Positions 11,648-23,194 of a stretch of 64,000 nt of DNA are shown here, one piece after another. Location of the stretch: the NCBI GenBank assembly GCA_001566295.1, contig KQ964260.1, positions 310,001 through 374,000 on the forward strand, given 5' to 3'. Origin of the DNA: Microdochium bolleyi. Taxonomy: Eukaryota; Ascomycota; Sordariomycetes; Xylariales; Microdochiaceae. Made by a program: the position numbers and the translations under genes. Under the pieces are notes generated by a model, which saw only the letters and a program-made list of their open reading frames with translations, made no database searches and had not been told where the DNA came from. How positions within the stretch are numbered: the first letter of the stretch is position 1; each line of letters opens with the position of its first letter.

Positions 11648-12782
11648 ATGCCGCATTCCCAACCCGATGAGGTCCTGACGACGGATGAGTACAGCATTCG
11701 AGCTATTGATAACTGTTTACGGGAGAAGAGCCGATTGTCGCTCGTCACAGGCTCGAGGTAATGTCGAAACCCTCCATGAATCTTTTGGCAATCTGTTAAT
11801 TTTTACATGTGCACAATATAGTGGCGGTATCGGATCAGCATGTGCTCGAGCCTTGGCTGCTGAGGGATGCGACGTCCTCTTACACTATTCTGCAAGTCGG
11901 GTACGCAAATCGCAACAGTTACCGAGCAGTCAAAGCCGCACTGACACAAATTTCCAGGAGAAAGCAGAAGCTCTGGCAACAGAGCTGAGAACCAAATACC
12001 CCTCGCAACTCTTCGTCCCCGTCGAAGCAGATCTCTCATCCCGGGAATCAACCAGAAACCTAGTTCCGAGCTGTTTGTCGCACCCTGCCATCGCGAACAA
12101 GCACCAAGCCATTTCCATCCTAGTCGCAAACGCGGGCTTGGGGCGTCGCATCCGGGATCCCAAGGACATTGGTGAGGATGACTGGGATGAGACGCTCGAA
12201 GTCAACATGCGAAGTCAATTTGTCGTGACGAAGGCTTGCTTGCTCGGGATGAGAACCCAGGGTTGGGGGAGAGTGGTTCTCGTCGGGAGTATTGCCAGTA
12301 GAGGAGGGGGGCTGAATGGGTGTCATTACGCTGCTTCTAAAGGCGCACTTTGGTAAGGCAATACATGCATCCTTCTCTGCAAGGAATGAATGGTTGGAAA
12401 GCTGACGCAGTGGTTTCTTCAGTTCGATGGGCTTGAACTTGGCAACTCTACTTGCGCCAGAAGGCGTGACAGTCAACATGGTAAGTCCAGGGACACACTG
12501 CATGACAAAGTCAGAAGGCCGAACAAATTTTAACAATGGGACTAGGTTCTACCTGCAATGATTGGCGGAACCGGTATGATCACAGAACCCAAGAGCAAAA
12601 CTTGGAGGAAGGATGCCAGCCTGCAGAGTCTTATGGCCTCAGACCCTGGTCTAGCTATCGCTGCCAGTGTTCCTGTTCATAGACTGGGAGGTCCTGGGGA
12701 GGTGTCGAATGTTGTCACTATGTTCGTCAAGACGGGCTACATGACAGGTCAAGAGGTTGTCCTTGCTGGCGGACTCAAATAA
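11648..12782 (+). CDS. Short-chain dehydrogenase/reductase (SDR)
   Basis: NAD(P)-dependent classical SDR, 292 aa, cytosolic. Model: join(11648..11757, 11822..11900, 11958..12352, 12423..12480, 12546..12782). The cofactor motif is VTGSSGGIGSACARA, the structural motif is VANAGLG, the active-site serine lies in VLVGSIASRGG and the catalytic pair in YAASK. The C-terminal end (MTGQEVVLAGGLK) matches the end of 3-oxoacyl-ACP reductase-like SDRs, which have a conserved [TS]GQ-x5-GG. The second intron (57 nt) is a multiple of three and open, so it could be retained, adding 19 residues between strand 2 and helix 2; I prefer splicing because the joined sequence SASREKAEALA is standard. It shares the divergent promoter with the sugar transporter. 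A short N-terminal extension (about 30 residues) precedes the Rossmann fold. Confidence 0.87.
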
Positions 12783-13317
12783 AGTGTCTTGATGTTCCCA
12801 TTCGATATAGTCTCTGATAATAGAGCCAGCTATCAGAGTGGAGCACGTAGACAACTATCTGGATGAAGTAGAAGACCTCGTGATTGCATTAATTACAAGC
12901 TGTGGGAGGCTAGATGAGTAGCTTTTATTTGTTGATCGAAGGGAGTATGATGCCCCCTTTCAATTGGCACCCAATGATTTGGGTCAGAAGCAGATGCTGT
13001 TATGCACTAGATCATGGTGATGGTTCCACGCCAACAATAGATAGTTCACCCGTTGTACGACTATCTATGCGATTCTGTAGTCATGATCATAGAACATGCA
13101 AATCATGCTCCCTGGGGAGTACGGTTTTATATTTGCTTGCGATCCGTATCTTGTGCTCATAATGAGTCCCATCATCCCATGCGCGAGGTGCCAAGCTTAT
13201 GGTTTGCACGGTTTTCGATTTCCTTCCTACTACCAGTGCTAATCGACGATTACGCTCTGGCCGTGTATAGATACAAGGCTAGGGAGGGCACGCTGCCTGC
13301 TGCTATCACAGTAGTGA
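12783..13317. other. Convergent intergenic region
   Basis: 3' flanks of the SDR (plus) and the UNC93-like gene (minus). AT-richer; nothing else recognised. Confidence 0.6.
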
Positions 13318-14987
13318 CTATACCTGCTTAGTGCCGTCAGCCAGGCTTAAGGTCTTGGCAACCTCGGTCGATTGAGCAAGGGTTGTGTCGTCGGCGGATT
13401 CAGCACCCGTGGTATCCCCCTGCTTATCGACGTCAGCGACAAGATTGGCGTTGACTGGATGCTCGGGCACGAGGAACACGGCGGCCGTGGTAGCCGGGAT
13501 GGTGATGGAGAACATGACAAAGGCGACAATCAGGTTGACCATGGGCCGCACCTTTGCTGCTCCAATTCCGAACGAAATGCAGGAGCCAATCGACTCAAAA
13601 GATCGCAGCAGGCCAATTGCAAGGGTAAGGGTTTCGAGGTCGTCGAAGAAGGTGCCCACGATCCAGTAGACAAACATGTAGTGCGACTCGTTCATGAAAC
13701 GGAGCAGCACCTGGACAGCAAAAGCCCGGCCGAACTCGGGACTGCCCCAGTCGATGGTGATCTTGGGCACGGCCTCCGAGTACAGCTTCTCGTTGGATAC
13801 TTGCCAACTAAGAAGGGCTAGCATGACGATGGAGAAGAAGGCCCAGGTCCCCTTGGCGAGGGTGGGCCGGCTGAAGCGCTTCTGATCCAGGAACCAACCC
13901 CAAAAGATGTTGGCCAGAGTGGCAGCGATGCCAGAGGTCAGGGCACCCAAGGTCCTGGCGCGGACGGAGAAGTAGTTGGTCATGTAGATGCCGAGGTACG
14001 TGCCATTCCAGTTGAAACCGACGAGTACTGGGATCAGCAGGAAGAACTGCTTGGAGCGTAGCAACTTCCACATCCTTTTCGTCTCGCCCAGGATGGCCTT
14101 TTTCTTCGTGGGATCAGGGACTGGCACTCCGTCGGAGCGGATGATCTTTTGCGGCGGGGAGACAAGCAGGGCCAAGGGCAGGCGCAGGCACTGCAGGGCA
14201 ATGAGGATCAGGTACGTGTTGTAGCCGACCTTGCCGCGCTGTTCGTTGCTGGTGTTGAGCGACAGCTGGATCGAGGACCCGATGAGCTGGCCGAGCTCGC
14301 GCAGGCCCAGCCAGATACCCGTGTACTTCCCCCTATCCTTGACGCCGCCGTATCCCAAGGCGATCGCTCCCTCTGATGCCCAAAGTGCAGAAGCAGCAAT
14401 CCCACAAGTCACGCCTCCGAAGAGTACGAACCACTCCACGCCGTACCGGTTGTTGACGTAGAGCGAAGCCGAGTATCTGTACACATGATTCTGGCGTGAG
14501 CATCCACAAGATGAAGTCGGGCATGGGCGACGATATACTCACGGTGCATACCCAAGGGTACCAATGATGAGAACTGGAACCAATCCGATCTTGTTCGCGA
14601 CAACGGAGAAGATGGAGCACCCGAATGCCATGATGCTGTTCCCGCGTTAGCTGAATTCTTTGCCCCTACAGTAAGATAGACTCATTTCGTCTTACCCGAA
14701 CGTCAATGAATTAGCGCCATTGACGAGATATGGTTCCTGCTGTCCTCCCGCACCAGTGCCTATCTTGTGTTAGTATATTTCTTCGAACACAGCAAAGAAG
14801 CTGAGTGCGTCTCACTGTTTAGGGCGTTCCAGATGCCCGGCTGGGTGAAAGAAATGAGACCAACGATGATGACGTTGAACAACGGACTGCGAAACGCCCG
14901 CACCCATCGCGACGCAGGCTTTGGTGGCGCAACTTGACCGCCACCCTCTACGGCAGACTCAGGCGCAACTTCGACTGTTGAAGCCAT
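13318..14987 (-). CDS. UNC93-like MFS membrane protein
   Basis: Polytopic membrane protein of the fungal UNC-93-like (DUF895) branch of the major facilitator superfamily, 495 aa. Model: complement(join(13318..14476, 14543..14635, 14696..14759, 14816..14987)), phases consistent. A hydrophilic Pro/Glu-rich N-terminus (about 40 residues) is followed by SPLFNVIIVGLISFTQPGIWN, characteristic of TM1 in this family, then GAGGQQEPYLVNGANSLTF and about eleven further hydrophobic segments, for example ALWASEGAIALGYGG and LGALTSGIAATLANIFWGWF. The central loop contains basic and Pro-rich sequence (GVPVPDPTKKKAILGETKR). The C-terminal ~45 residues are acidic/Thr-rich and cytosolic. Members are proposed transporters, mostly uncharacterised. 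It lies between the SDR and the dioxygenase and is divergent from the latter, so it may serve the same pathway. Confidence 0.85.
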
Positions 14988-16171
14988 GCTTGACCGAGGA
15001 ATGGAGTGTGAGTTCTCAGCCGAATAGTCTTTGTTAGCAATGAAGGTGCGGGAAAGTTAGCCGCCAGGAGGGGAAGCGTCCATCGTGGTTAAATGTCCAA
15101 CGCCACGACGGTCATCCCAGATCATCGAGTATGGATGGCAAAAGAAAACTCATTCATCCTGGTCAGATTCGTGGGTCCGTGGCTGGCTTTGGCCTCAGCT
15201 GGTGGCTGGCGGAAAGATTCCGATGAGGATGGTCTCGGGTCGTTGGTAGACATGAGTGATTCGTGCTGCAGGGTTGCGATGGCGAGATCCCACGGGACTC
15301 CGATCCGCTAGGGAGTGGACAAGGTGTGCTCTCTATCAAACATCACGTCTGGGCACAGGCTTCAGTTCATGTTTTCACGCCATTATTGATCATCTGATCG
15401 ATCAAGCATTCCACATTTGATATTCCAGCTGGCCTGGTAGCGTAGTGTGGCGTGTTATCGTTATACCGATCGGGAGTGAACCTTCGCGACTCTTTTGCAT
15501 GTTTTCCACCTACATGCAGTGAGGTGCGCCATGGAAAACCAGCCAAGACATCCAAATGATAATTACATGCTGCAAGGCTTCTCCGGACACGGTGCAGCTA
15601 TACACAACATGAGGAATGCGGACTGTTACTGAGTCGAGCTGACTCTACTCCTTTAAACGCTTGGTTTCTTTCTAGGTCAAGAAGCGACCAATTGGTGATC
15701 GGAGTCTGATTGCTGCTGGAACAACAGTCGTTTGTATAGTTGCCGCATGGGAATCAAATTGTGATAGATCGTCGCGAAGCTTCTCAGGTGCTCCAAGTTC
15801 CCTGCATTGTCGCGAGTTCCTAGGGCAGTATACTTACCCCAACCAAGAGATTGGTCAGCTTTAGAGCTGGGCCGCAGCTGAGATGAGTTCGCTCTGAGAT
15901 GGCAAGCTGGCAGCGGCTTGGCCATAGCACTATCGTAGCGCGTCTTAAGAGCCCAGAATGGCGACATGTGGCGACATGTGGTGGCGTGGGTCTGGATCCG
16001 CCGGCCTCGGAACCATCCCGACCCAGTGACAGAGACAGCACGCAGCTTGAGCGCCAGCGAACAACTCGAGGAGCACCAAAGGTGCCACCTCATATATACA
16101 GCTTATGCTTCATTTTTATCTTCCTCGTTGTCGCGGAGCACATCTTCTCTAGTAGACAGCAAACGGCGACC
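14988..16171. promoter_or_regulatory. Divergent promoter between UNC93-like gene and dioxygenase gene
   Basis: 1.18-kb region between divergent starts. It contains a perfect 10-bp tandem repeat GCGACATGTG (15961-15970, 15971-15980) and a TATA-like CATATATAC near 16092, some 80 bp before the dioxygenase ATG. No gene is supported inside. Confidence 0.5.
15961..15980 (+). repeat. 10-bp tandem repeat GCGACATGTG, two copies
   Basis: Two perfect adjacent copies, each containing the palindrome ACATGT. The position, about 200 bp upstream of the dioxygenase start in a divergent promoter, suggests a paired regulator site, but this is inference. Confidence 0.4.
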
Positions 16172-17817
16172 ATGGCCAACCTCACTGCACAGCCTGTGGC
16201 TTACGAGCCCGCCCGATCTTTGTCTGCGCCATACCGGCCGGAGGTTTCATTTCCACTGGCGTTGGAGGTATCGAAGGACGGCGTCTTTGATTCTGAAGTG
16301 ACTGACACAATCCGAGGCCTTTCTGCCAATGGGACCATTCGGAGACTGCTAGACACCCACGGCGCCATATACTTCAACAAGCTGGGCCTCACATCTCCGG
16401 ACGACTTCTCGGATTTTGCTCATGGCTTCGGCTGGAGGCCCCACGAAGACATCGGCAACCCGGTGCGGCGGACCTTGTTGGCCAAGAATGTGGCCACCGC
16501 CAACGAGGGTCCCAATACGCAGCCCGTCTATCCGCACAATGAGTTTGGACTGAGCCCTCACTACCCGGCCTATGTATTGTTCTATTGTGTGGCTGCTGCA
16601 GAGACCGGTATGTGAGCCAGGCATCAGCATGTGCATCCTATCATAGACGCGATGTGAACCACAAGCTCATGGCACACGCAGGGGGCGAAACACCCATTAA
16701 CAACTCCATCATTCTGTACCGCCGCCTCAAAGGGCGATTTCCGGAGTTCATCGGAGAAATCGAGCGGAAGGTAAAGTCACATAGAGGCTACGCAAGAGGC
16801 TGGTGCCTTGACAATCTTGAACCACGGGATATTGGCCCTGCTGACGCAAACTTGCGATCTCTGAGCAGGGTGTCAAATACCAGTTGTTCTACCCGAACGC
16901 TCCACGAGACCAAACAAACTCGCCTGGGACGTCCGTCTTACAAGCATATGGCTTACACGTGCTGGACAGTGACGACACTGAGACTGCCCGCGTCAAAATC
17001 GAGAGCGAGATACGTAGGCTGCCAACAGCAAGCTGGGTGTGGGAGAACCAGTCAAAGGAAAACCCGCTCGGGGATCTCCGAGTTTCGCAAGTTTTGCCAG
17101 GTGAGCTTCGAGCGGCATCCTTTGCCGCCAGCGCTCTACAGCCTGGCGCCCGAGAGTGGAGCAATCTCGTGACTGATGCCGCTTGACCAGCTGTGCGCCG
17201 ACACGAGCAGACTGGCCATCCGGCCTTCTTCAACAATGTCGTGTCCCGCTTCCTCAATGCCGTCGCTGCCGACACACTCCTCCCACCTCATATTAACAAG
17301 GAGGGCGAGTATCAGCCGCCGGCGCTGGTAAGTTCCCCATCCGCCTTGAAGCTGGGCTGCTTAGACACTGATTTTGCCATTTGTTCGTGGCGCCTAGTAC
17401 GGCGACGGGTCTCTCATCCCTCGCGAGTATCTTGACTATGCCGTGGCTGTAATCTAGTGAGTACCAGCCATTGCCGACAACTACCCAAACTGGAAACCAT
17501 CTGACTCCCGGCCCGCATCTAGTGAGACGCGATCCCTCGTCACCTGGCGACCTGGAGATGTCCTGCTACTAGACGTATGTGCCTGCACAATCACTCAGAA
17601 ACGAGACCCCCCGTCTTTCAATGCTCTTAATCTTTAGAACACTCGACTGATGTCCTTGATCCTTCAGAATCATGCCGTGCAGCACGCCAGAGAGCCATGG
17701 ATAGGGTGAGAAGCACTCGTCTCGGTACCACTGATCAGCGTGAAACCGGGCTTCCCGCTGACAACCTATCAATCTAGCACGAGGAAGCTTCTGGCTAGCC
17801 TCTGGGATGAAGCCTAG
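16172..17817 (+). CDS. TauD/TfdA-family Fe(II)/2-oxoglutarate dioxygenase
   Basis: Predicted non-heme iron oxygenase, 360 aa. Model: join(16172..16607, 16682..16770, 16869..17100, 17191..17327, 17398..17456, 17523..17574, 17668..17705, 17778..17817), eight exons, all in phase. Start at 16172 has a strong context (GACCATGG). The iron-binding motif is HNE, in YPHNEFGLSPHYP, a His-x-Glu variant found in the SyrP-like branch in place of the usual His-x-Asp. The distal histidine and 2-oxoglutarate-binding arginine are in NHAVQHAREPW, followed by the family ending RKLLASLWDEA. GGETPINN, just after the first intron, is the conserved segment following the first metal ligand. Such enzymes hydroxylate or cleave small organic acids or amino-acid derivatives; the substrate is unknown. 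It sits head-to-head with the UNC93-like gene and closes the putative cluster. Confidence 0.87.
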
Positions 17818-19461
17818 GCTACGAAGCGAAATCGGATAATGAACGGACGAGGGTCCTACGGCGTACGACGGGGTGGGAAGCGCACGAGTTACTCCCCTTC
17901 AGGCAGGAGCATTTCACCATTGCGCTCAATCGACGAATCGATGAGCATTTGAGCTTGTCCATGGGGCAGCTCTACTATGATCCTCCGCCTAAACCTCTGT
18001 ATGATTGATGGCTGAGGTTGGTTGGAAGTTTGAAGAAAGAGGCCAAGACTGTGCAGTCGTTCATGCAGGCACGGGCGACTAAACGGTCAAGCACTTGCAG
18101 GCCGCGGAAATGATTGATACTTTCTCTCATAAACGTGTTACAAAAATACAGGTTCGCACCGTTGATTATCCACATCGGGCATTTCACGACTCGTGGGAAC
18201 CCCGCACCACACAGCAGGATGGTAGTGAGAGGTGTTGTCGTCCTCAAGGTAGCATTCCCTCAGCATGGGCATAGGAATTCATGCGTGCGTGTGGGGGCGG
18301 GTGAAGAATCGCTCACGCCAGAACAATGCCTGGCACCTGCTTGTGCTCTTGGTCTCCAAGAGTATACGTCACCAAGCCTCGTACCAGCCGGGTCCTTCAA
18401 GGCTGTGCTTGTTTGTTCCGACCTCCCCTTGCCATCTCTAAGGGCACGATACTACGTACGGCACTCGTTGTTGCGGGATCTGGGTCAGGGGAGCCCGAGG
18501 AGAATCCCTGCTCGGCCCCGACCATCCCGGTCCGCTTGTGATGATCCTCGCAGGTAACGTGCCGCTGAGTGCGACATGGTAACAACGAGGTCGGCATTGT
18601 TCCTGCATGGGGCCGCACCGGCTTCTGCTCTTTCTCGTTCTCGGGTACAGCTGAAGAGACCGAGCTGCGATGTCAAGAGCTGCATCGCGCGGCTCGCGTA
18701 TTGCTGACTGCAAGTGCACGAGATTCTGCGAGGCTCGGTCGCCCTGCCATCAACATTGAAGGCAAGGCACCTAGGCAGGTCCAAGACGTCTCTGCTGCAC
18801 TGGAAGGCAACTGCGCAATCCATCAAGGTATCGATCCTGCCAGTGCCGATGTTCCAGCGGCCCCAGCATTCAAGTTATGCGGGGAAGCCGCTCGTGCCTG
18901 ACGACCTGCCCGACCTGATAAGCCCTGAGCTCGGCATCACTCATCAGGGGTCCACCAGGCCGGCTCACGCGCAGGCGCCTGGCCTGATTCGGAAGCTGGG
19001 TGAGCCGCCACTGATCAGCGCAGCCGTTGTTGGCCTGGGGGGGTCCCAAGGCCGATAGCGGCCATGCTGTCCATGGCGGTGGTTATGGACCTGATGGTAC
19101 GAATACCTCCCTGCAGCCGCCTGATGTAACCCCAGAGGCCTAGGGGCTGGGGAGCCTGCAGGGGACGCCATTCGCCAGAACAAGAAGGTCACTTTCCACA
19201 TCGTGCTTGGCAGGACATGCACATACGCGAGTCGTGGCATCCGTGATGAGATCAGCAATGGCATAGCCAGAAGGGGTATATTCTCTCGTGTTAAGCAGCA
19301 TCGCCGAATGTGCTCGCGTGTCTGCGCGTCTGCATAGTCCATATAAGTCGGGTCGGCCACCCAGAAGTGCTCGTCAGGCTGCTCGTTACGGTCGCCAGGT
19401 GAAGCATCATCCGCACTCCTTGACAAAGCCCTCTCTTCCTCCACGCCTCCCCGACTTCACC
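17818..19461. other. Intergenic, dioxygenase to protease
   Basis: 1.6 kb without a supported gene. Open frames on both strands are short, overlapping and domain-free. A TATA-like CATATAAG near 19340 lies about 120 bp before the protease ATG. Confidence 0.6.
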
Positions 19462-20828
19462 ATGCGCTCCGCAGTCCTCCTCGGCCTCCTGCCGCTGGCC
19501 TTGGCCGCCCCGGTCGTGGAAAAGCGTGCCCCTCTCCACGTCCCCCGCGGCGCCACCGGCAACAGCTACATCGTCAAGATGAAGGCGGGCGCTGCCAACG
19601 AGATTGGCATCCAGGCCGTCCAGCCCGAGGCCGACAAGGAGTTCCCCAACCTGGGTGCCTTCTCCGCCACCCTCGGTGACGCGGATGTCGAGCAGTTGCG
19701 GAACAACCCTGAGGTAAGGGAGCATTTCCTACGCGGAAGTCGAGAAACCAGCCACTAATCGAGCTGATGGATTTCCAGGTCGAGTTCGTCGAGAAGGAGC
19801 ACGAGATGTCCATCTTCGCCCCCGTCACACAGACCGGCGCTACCTGGGGCCTCTCTCGCCTCTCGAGCGACAACACCGGAGCGACCAGCTACACGTACGA
19901 CAGCTCCGCTGGCGAGGGCGCCTGCGTCTACGTCATTGACACCGGCGTCGAAGTCGAGCACCCGGTAAGCTAAGACCATCCTGCAGGATCTGTACCGTCG
20001 AGCTGTGCATCCTAACGACCGATTTCCAACAGGAGTTTGAGGGTCGTGCGTCTCTGGTCGCTAATACGATCGACAATGACCCGGTCGACCGCCACGGCCA
20101 CGGCACACATGTCTCTGGAACCGTCGGCTCCAAGACCTACGGCGTCGCCAAGAAGAGCACCATCTTCGGCGTCAAGGTCTTCGACGCCAGAGGTTCGAGC
20201 AACAAGTAAGCACGAACGCCCATCACAACTTGACAAGAGCAATGCACAAGAACAAGCCCTGACAGACCCTCCCTTTCTCACCAGCTCTGTCATCCTCGCT
20301 GCCATGGACTTCGTCCTTGGCGACTTCCAGTCCAAGGCCGCGCGCTGCCCCAAGGGCTTCGTCGTCAACATGTCCCTCGGCGGCTCAGCCTCCGAGGCCA
20401 TCGACAATGGCGTCGCGCAGCTCGTCGATGCCGGGCTTGCCGTCGCTGTCGCGTCCGGCAACGGCGATCGCATCACGGGCCTCGCTCTCGACGCCAACGG
20501 CTTCTCCCCCGCGCGGTACCCGGGCGTGTGCACCGTCGGCGCGACTGACAGCACCGACAAGGTCGGCCGGTTCTCCAACTACGGCACCGCCGTCGACATC
20601 CACGCCCCCGGCGTCAGCATCCAGAGCACCATCCCCGGCGGCCGCGTCGGGTCCAACACGGGCACGAGCATGGCCAGCCCGCACATTGCCGGCCTCATGG
20701 CGTACTTCCTCGGCCTGGGCGCTACCACGCCTGCCGCGGCCTGCGACTACATCGCGGCCAACGCGCTGGTGGGCCGCATCTCGAGCTTGGGACCCAACAC
20801 CAAGAACTTGCTGGCGCACGTTGTGTAG
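19462..20828 (+). CDS. Secreted subtilisin-like serine protease (proteinase K family, S8A)
   Basis: Extracellular endoprotease, 384 aa, the same length as the proteinase K precursor. Model: join(19462..19713, 19779..19964, 20033..20205, 20285..20828). A signal peptide (MRSAVLLGLLPLALAAP) is followed by an inhibitor-I9 propeptide (GNSYIVKMKAG to VEFVEKEHEM, ending near residue 100) and the catalytic domain. The triad is complete: Asp138 in VIDTGVE, His169 in HGHGTHVSG, and Ser332 in GTSMASPHIAG. The oxyanion asparagine lies in ASGNGD. Several cysteines in the mature part could form the disulphides found in proteinase K. The enzyme probably degrades extracellular protein for nutrition or during colonisation. 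It stands alone between two long intergenic stretches, with no visible operon-like partner. Confidence 0.95.
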
Positions 20829-22703
20829 ATAGCGAGCTAGGTGGCCGTCAGTTCTGGGTAATTCATGTATATAGATATATTATCCTTTATTAACATAGCC
20901 AAGCGACGCGGTGTCAATGGAAAACGAAATATAAAGCTTCGTCGTTTCGTATCGTAACGGCACGCCTGGTCGTGAGTCGCTTCAGAGACTTGATCGTCAT
21001 AGCAGGGCAACATAGTGTTTGGCATATGCCCCGTGACTGCGCTACCCTCTCAGAGCATACGCATTGTGTCTGGCGGCAATATGGGACAACCTATGTGCGG
21101 TGCCATTGCTCGAGCAAGTGCAGCGACAGCTCGGACCTCGCAACGTCATGGCGTTATCCGGTCAAGGCTGCACCAGTGAGGCCCCGCGTGCATCAGCCGA
21201 TCCTCAGTGTCTGGCCTGGCGTCCTTCCGCCCGGAGGTCACACACCGGCCAAAGCCCGACAATCATTACATTCGGCTGGATTTTCATCAGCTTTGAGTGA
21301 GATAGCAGCATGAGCCATACAAAGTCGTCCGAAAGGAGGCCTATGACTTCCTCCGACTTTCTTCAGGCATCGGAAGCCAAGCAACGTGGGCAGCAGTCGA
21401 ACAGAAGAAGCGCGAATCAAACATGATCTTAGCCATGTATACCACTCTGTTACGCAGTGAGATTATGCCAAGAAAAGCACGATGAAATGAGCAACACTGG
21501 AAAAAGTACATCACTCTGCGGGATCATTTGTCATCGAACGACGCTTGATTGAAGCCGTCTGGACAGCATACAGTTGATTTTATTCAGGCTTGACGTATCA
21601 CCCCGACTTCCCTGTCTTTGTCATATCTCAACGAGGCTCAAAGGAAGCGTAACTTCCATCGACAGTACTGTGGCTCCGCCATGCCAGTGAGGAGCGAATG
21701 CCCGGGCATAAAGATGCGAAGATGATGGTTCCTACCACGCTTTTCACATATTCTACCTTTCTCGCAAGATTGGTCAGCTTGCCTCAAACCGGGCCATCTC
21801 TCTGCTTGTATTTCAGCAAGTTGTCAACAATGATGCATCGTGGAACTACTTCATCATCCCTCTTCCACTATTTCATTTAAAATATCCCCTACGTTGTCGG
21901 AACTGTCTGCTATTGGGAGAAATCGATCAGTATCTCTCCTCTTTTGCGATCAGAGTTGCAGTTGCTCAACATACATAGTCCTTCATATTGTGCTCGACAT
22001 ACTCTCAATTCTACAAGAACACCATGCGACACATTGACTGTACAAGATTGCCGATACGTGTATCGAAGAAATAGGACGTGACAACTTGCAAATGAATATC
22101 TCCTCCATGACATCCTCATTGCATATGTTGATCCTGGGATTCGGTGTATTCACATGCCCACCTCTAGAGATTAGGCTAACCTCAAGAAATACTGCAGCTA
22201 CTGCTATGGTATCACCGTTTGACAAGCATGCAAACTAGGTGACGGTCAATTTGCATACTTGAGGGCATGGGGGTTTCTTCTCGTGGGCTCGATTGCGGGG
22301 TGGAGGTGGTATTGTGGATTGGAGAGCAGGTCATTCAATGATGGCCTGGGTTGAAAAGCGCTACTGTAGCACAGAGGCACAGTCCAGCATGACTGATCAG
22401 GCATCGTCCGGCCTCAGATTTCCAGCTGGGTTTCGTCGCTGGCTGACCTCCAGTTCCACTCTTGAGCAGCGAGCCGCCACATTCAATAGTCCTGGCAGAC
22501 CGCATGACCATTCCAAAAGCAGATACAAGAGCCGAGTAGTGGCTGGAAGTTCGATATTCACAAATGTTGGATTCGCAGTTGCAATCCATAAAAGCTTATC
22601 GTTGACATCCTTTATTTTCACGAAACAATAAGTCTTTCTCATCTTTCGACTGGGTTTTAAGGAAATCCGCAGACCGCATCTCTGATGTACTACTAAACAC
22701 AAA
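20829..22703. other. Intergenic, AT-richer
   Basis: 1.9 kb with frequent stops in all frames and no supported gene. Base composition falls toward AT between about 21.4 and 22.3 kb. Nothing recognisable as a transposon was seen. Confidence 0.55.
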
Positions 22704-23194
22704 ATGACCGTCTCAGATGGACCCTTTTTCGACGAGCCCGCCGTCAAGGCCAAATTCTCAGGCATCTTGACCGGACTCCTTAAAGGCATAAGAGCGTCAG
22801 CAGAAACATGCAAGACCGCCCTCGAGGCTCTACCACTGGCCGACCCGGCCCCAGCATGGGCTTCTCCGAGCTGCGAGAGTCCGTCGACAATATGGTCGGC
22901 ATGCTCAGCGACCAGGTCACCGAGCTCTGCGACACCACGCAGCAGGAGGCCTTGGACTACGTCAACCGTCTCGGCTGGGAACACTGCGAGCGGGCAATGA
23001 ACCTGATCTCGGCGCGGATGAAATCCACAGTGGTGTATACGCAGTACATCGAGAACATCGTGGACAAGTGGGCGTGTGCAAACACGAGTGATCTCGCAGG
23101 CGAGACGGGCGTTTTGACGCACGGCTGGGCCGCGATCCAGAAGATTTGTGACGCGGGCGTCAACGATATCGAGGGCTTTTATGGTACGGAATGA
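22704..23194 (+). pseudogene. Small hypothetical gene, apparently frameshifted
   Basis: I do not recognise this protein. The first part (ATG at 22704, MTVSDGPFFDEPAVKAKFSG...) is a credible N-terminus for about 50 codons. From about 22850 the coding character moves to another frame, which reads GFSELRESVDNMVGMLSDQV and runs to the stop at 23194 with EGFYGTE. No GT/AG pair of reasonable length bridges the two frames, so a single-base indel near 22840-22860 is the simplest reading: a decayed gene or a sequencing error. The product would be about 160 aa, soluble, helix-rich, with several cysteines (TELCDTT, EHCERA, WACANT, KICDAG) and no signal peptide. The alternative is a short gene starting at the internal ATG at 22808. 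Confidence 0.45.
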
